A stretch of 31,612 nt of DNA from Subdoligranulum sp. (GTDB lineage: Bacteria > Bacillota > Clostridia > Oscillospirales > Ruminococcaceae). Under the pieces are notes generated by a model, which worked only from the letters and a program-made list of their open reading frames with translations, was not told the DNA's origin and did not search any database. The position numbers and the translations under genes are program-made. This document shows, in pieces, positions 30,251 through 31,612 of this stretch (position 1 is the first letter of the stretch; each line of letters begins with the position of its first letter). Where the stretch lies: positions 1 through 31,612 of the forward strand of contig SFIE01000025.1 in NCBI GenBank assembly GCA_004555405.1, written 5' to 3'.

Positions 30251-30284
30251 TTCTATCATACGTTTCACGAAAGAAGGTTTTTTC

Positions 30285-31217
30285 ATGCCAAAGCGTGCCT
30301 TGCCCATTACCATGGGCGCCATGATGATCGCCCTGTTTGGGCTGATGCTTTTGCTCGAACGCCAAACCGGCGGGCTGCTGCTGGGGGCTTTTGCTCTGGC
30401 GCTGCCCCTGCCGCTCACCGCGTATGCCCTGCAATATGGATTTCGCAAAAGCCTGCCCGTATTTGCGGCCATGTGCCTGATCTCGATTTTTTTCGGCACC
30501 TTCACCACCATTTTTTATGCCTGCTCGCAAAGCATCATCGGCCTTGTGTTCGGCACCATGCTGCACCGCCGGGCTGACCCTGCGCACACCCTGTTTATGG
30601 TGATGCTGCTCTCGGTGCTGAGCTCGGTGCTGAACCTGATATTGGATATGGCCTTTTTCGGCTACGATATCAGCCGCGATGTAAACGAGATCATGCAGAT
30701 GATGAACGATACCTTCTCGCAGCTGGGCGGGCAGGCACAGCAGGCGCTGGAACTGCTCACCCCGCAGTATATGAGCCAGCTGTTTGTGCTTACGCTGCTG
30801 TTCACCGGGCTGGTGCAGGGCTTTCTGATCTACCAGCTTTCGCTGCTTTTGCTGCGTCGGCTGCATTTTTCGGTGGAAAAGCCCCGCCCGCTGTTTGAAT
30901 ATTACCCGCCGCGTGCCTTGGGCATTGCCAGCTTTTTTCTGTTTGTTGCCTACAGCGCCTCGCTTTCCAAGCCGCTGGCTGACCCTGTGTGGCAAAATGC
31001 GCTTTCCATGCTGGGCAATCTGGGCTTTATCTACCTGATCGCCTTCGGCTTTGTGGCCGTGCTGCTGCTGGTTCGCCTGTATTTGCCCCGGGCCGGGCTG
31101 GCGAGCGGGCTGATCGCCCTGGCCGCCATGCTGCTTATGCCCCAGGCGCTTATGCTGCTGGGCCTGTTTTACACCTCCACCAATTTTCACGCCCGGCTCA
31201 TGCAGCCGCGGCAGTAA
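30285..31217 (+). CDS. DUF2232 (YybS-like) multi-span membrane protein
   Basis: From ATG 30285 (AAAGAAGG just upstream) the protein is 310 residues. It has about four hydrophobic segments in the N-terminal half, a soluble helical stretch (about 125-165, rich in Gln and Met), and three to four more segments after it. This is the DUF2232/YybS pattern, a family of membrane proteins related to ECF-transporter-like integral subunits; in Bacillota yybS lies near replication and ribosomal genes, but here it does not. A role in vitamin or metabolite uptake is a family-level suggestion only. It ends in the terminators at 31241 and 31284. Confidence 0.75.
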   Translation: MPKRALPITMGAMMIALFGLMLLLERQTGGLLLGAFALALPLPLTAYALQYGFRKSLPVFAAMCLISIFFGTFTTIFYACSQSIIGLVFGTMLHRRADPAHTLFMVMLLSVLSSVLNLILDMAFFGYDISRDVNEIMQMMNDTFSQLGGQAQQALELLTPQYMSQLFVLTLLFTGLVQGFLIYQLSLLLLRRLHFSVEKPRPLFEYYPPRALGIASFFLFVAYSASLSKPLADPVWQNALSMLGNLGFIYLIAFGFVAVLLLVRLYLPRAGLASGLIALAAMLLMPQALMLLGLFYTSTNFHARLMQPRQ

Positions 31218-31240
31218 CCTTGCTGCCGCTTTCCATCAGG

Positions 31241-31270
31241 CAAAAAGCCCCCGGCCAAAGGCCGGGGGCT
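31241..31270. terminator. strong GC hairpin after the DUF2232 gene
   Basis: A perfect 11-bp stem (31246-31256 with 31260-31270, loop AAA) has five T residues on the minus side. The minus-strand GGDEF gene to its right may terminate here; on the plus side it has little T run. Confidence 0.75.
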
Positions 31271-31283
31271 TCGTAAGACAGTT

Positions 31284-31319
31284 AACGGAGCGTATCGGTG
31301 CGGATGCGCTCCGTTTCTT
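31284..31319 (+). terminator. second hairpin, terminator-like on the plus strand
   Basis: AACGGAGCG (31284-31292) and CGCTCCGTT (31307-31315) form a stem with a 14-nt loop, followed by TCTTTAT. It probably completes termination of the DUF2232 transcript. The following 31320-31498 holds only the palindrome at 31360. Confidence 0.65.
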
Positions 31320-31359
31320 TATGCTATTATGACATATGGCACAGTTGCAGGCAGACCCC

Positions 31360-31386
31360 CTTGGCTCTCCCAAAGGGAGAGCCAAG
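31360..31386. repeat. perfect 12-bp intergenic inverted repeat
   Basis: CTTGGCTCTCCC (31360-31371) and GGGAGAGCCAAG (31375-31386) around AAA. Short intergenic palindromes of this kind (GCTCTCCC... GGGAGAGC) are widespread in Faecalibacterium-like genomes in my recollection, and this may be one of that repeat class. No T run follows it, so a terminator is unlikely. Confidence 0.6.
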
Positions 31387-31498
31387 TTCCGCGCGTAATG
31401 CACTACACCGAACGGTGGATAGAAGTGTGCCTTTGTTATCTGTTCGACAAACTGGAAGTTGTTGGGTTCTTTACATAGATTAAATATCAATTTATAAA

Positions 31499-31612
31499 TC
31501 AAACTCGTCTTCGATCTTTTCCTGTTCGTCTATAATATTCATCCTTATCTGCATACATCAACTTATCAGCCATTGCCTTAATTTCTTCAAAATTAAGTTC
31601 TATATGTTCTGA
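31499..31612 (-). CDS. 3' end of a GGDEF diguanylate cyclase gene (partial)
   Basis: The minus strand encodes 37 residues ending EIKAMADKLMYADKDEYYRRTGKDRRRV-like sequence before TGA at 31501-31499. ADKLMYxxKxxYYRRTGK is the usual C-terminal helix of GGDEF domains. The gene runs off the right edge, so its sensor and active site cannot be seen. The DNA is strikingly AT-rich (ATA, AGA, TTA-type codons) compared with the rest of the window, suggesting recent transfer or a contig-edge junction. Confidence 0.7.
   Translation of the reverse strand, partial: SEHIELNFEEIKAMADKLMYADKDEYYRRTGKDRRRV

Noticed and set aside
31236..31502. 88-codon minus-strand frame between the DUF2232 gene and the GGDEF tail
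   Set aside because: It spans two terminator hairpins and a palindromic repeat, and has no ribosome binding site or motif.

Overview
The window looks like a chromosomal segment of a GC-rich gut Clostridia in the Oscillospiraceae/Ruminococcaceae range (Faecalibacterium, Gemmiger or Subdoligranulum-like). This is an inference. It rests on Bacillota traits: strong AGGAGG ribosome binding sites, a T-box in front of asnS, a ThiI without rhodanese domain, a SpoIIP homologue, and an EFR1-type flavodoxin-ferredoxin. Most of it is ordinary housekeeping and metabolic DNA. Short divergent or convergent units are separated by clean rho-independent terminators, and there is no phage, CRISPR array, rRNA or recognisable tRNA gene.

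Left edge (1-820): a fragment of a DUF3472-type protein is joined out of frame to a truncated Phd/YefM antitoxin gene that still has a good promoter. This is a recombination scar or an assembly chimera. From 820 to 5000, all on the minus strand: a very small Ala/Ser/Glu-repeat lipoprotein, an EFR1 ferredoxin, a V4R sensor gene overlapping a diguanylate cyclase gene, and a GNAT acetyltransferase.

5-11.6 kb: prmA-rsmE (ribosome and rRNA methylation), a PfkB kinase with a pseudouridine-kinase-like signature, gdhA with a long leader, a TraX-family membrane protein and a DUF1275 membrane protein. 11.6-15 kb: a MATE exporter diverges from a LysR regulator over a compact shared promoter/operator, followed by purC. 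15-19.1 kb: a cysteine desulfurase, thiI and cinA in a row, where the desulfurase probably feeds sulfur to ThiI. 19.1-24.6 kb: rpsT, a divergent spoIIP, a T-box-controlled asnS, mutY, and an acidic single-membrane-span protein. 24.7-31.6 kb: a NudC-like Nudix enzyme, two small proteins, an adenosine deaminase, a LUD protein overlapping an ArsC/Spx-like protein that lacks the usual cysteine, a second MATE exporter, a DUF2232 membrane protein, and the AT-rich 3' end of another GGDEF gene at the right edge.

The least expected structure is a family of four intergenic elements with matching imperfect terminal inverted repeats (GGCAAYACCGCAYAATTC type) at 5051, 15081, 22744 and 25892. Two are long (173 and 232 bp), share their internal arms in opposite orientation, and look like non-autonomous mobile elements; one is flanked by TTAAA on both sides. 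The other two are short foldback versions lying in the apparent 5' leaders of prmA and purC. No transposase is present in the window.
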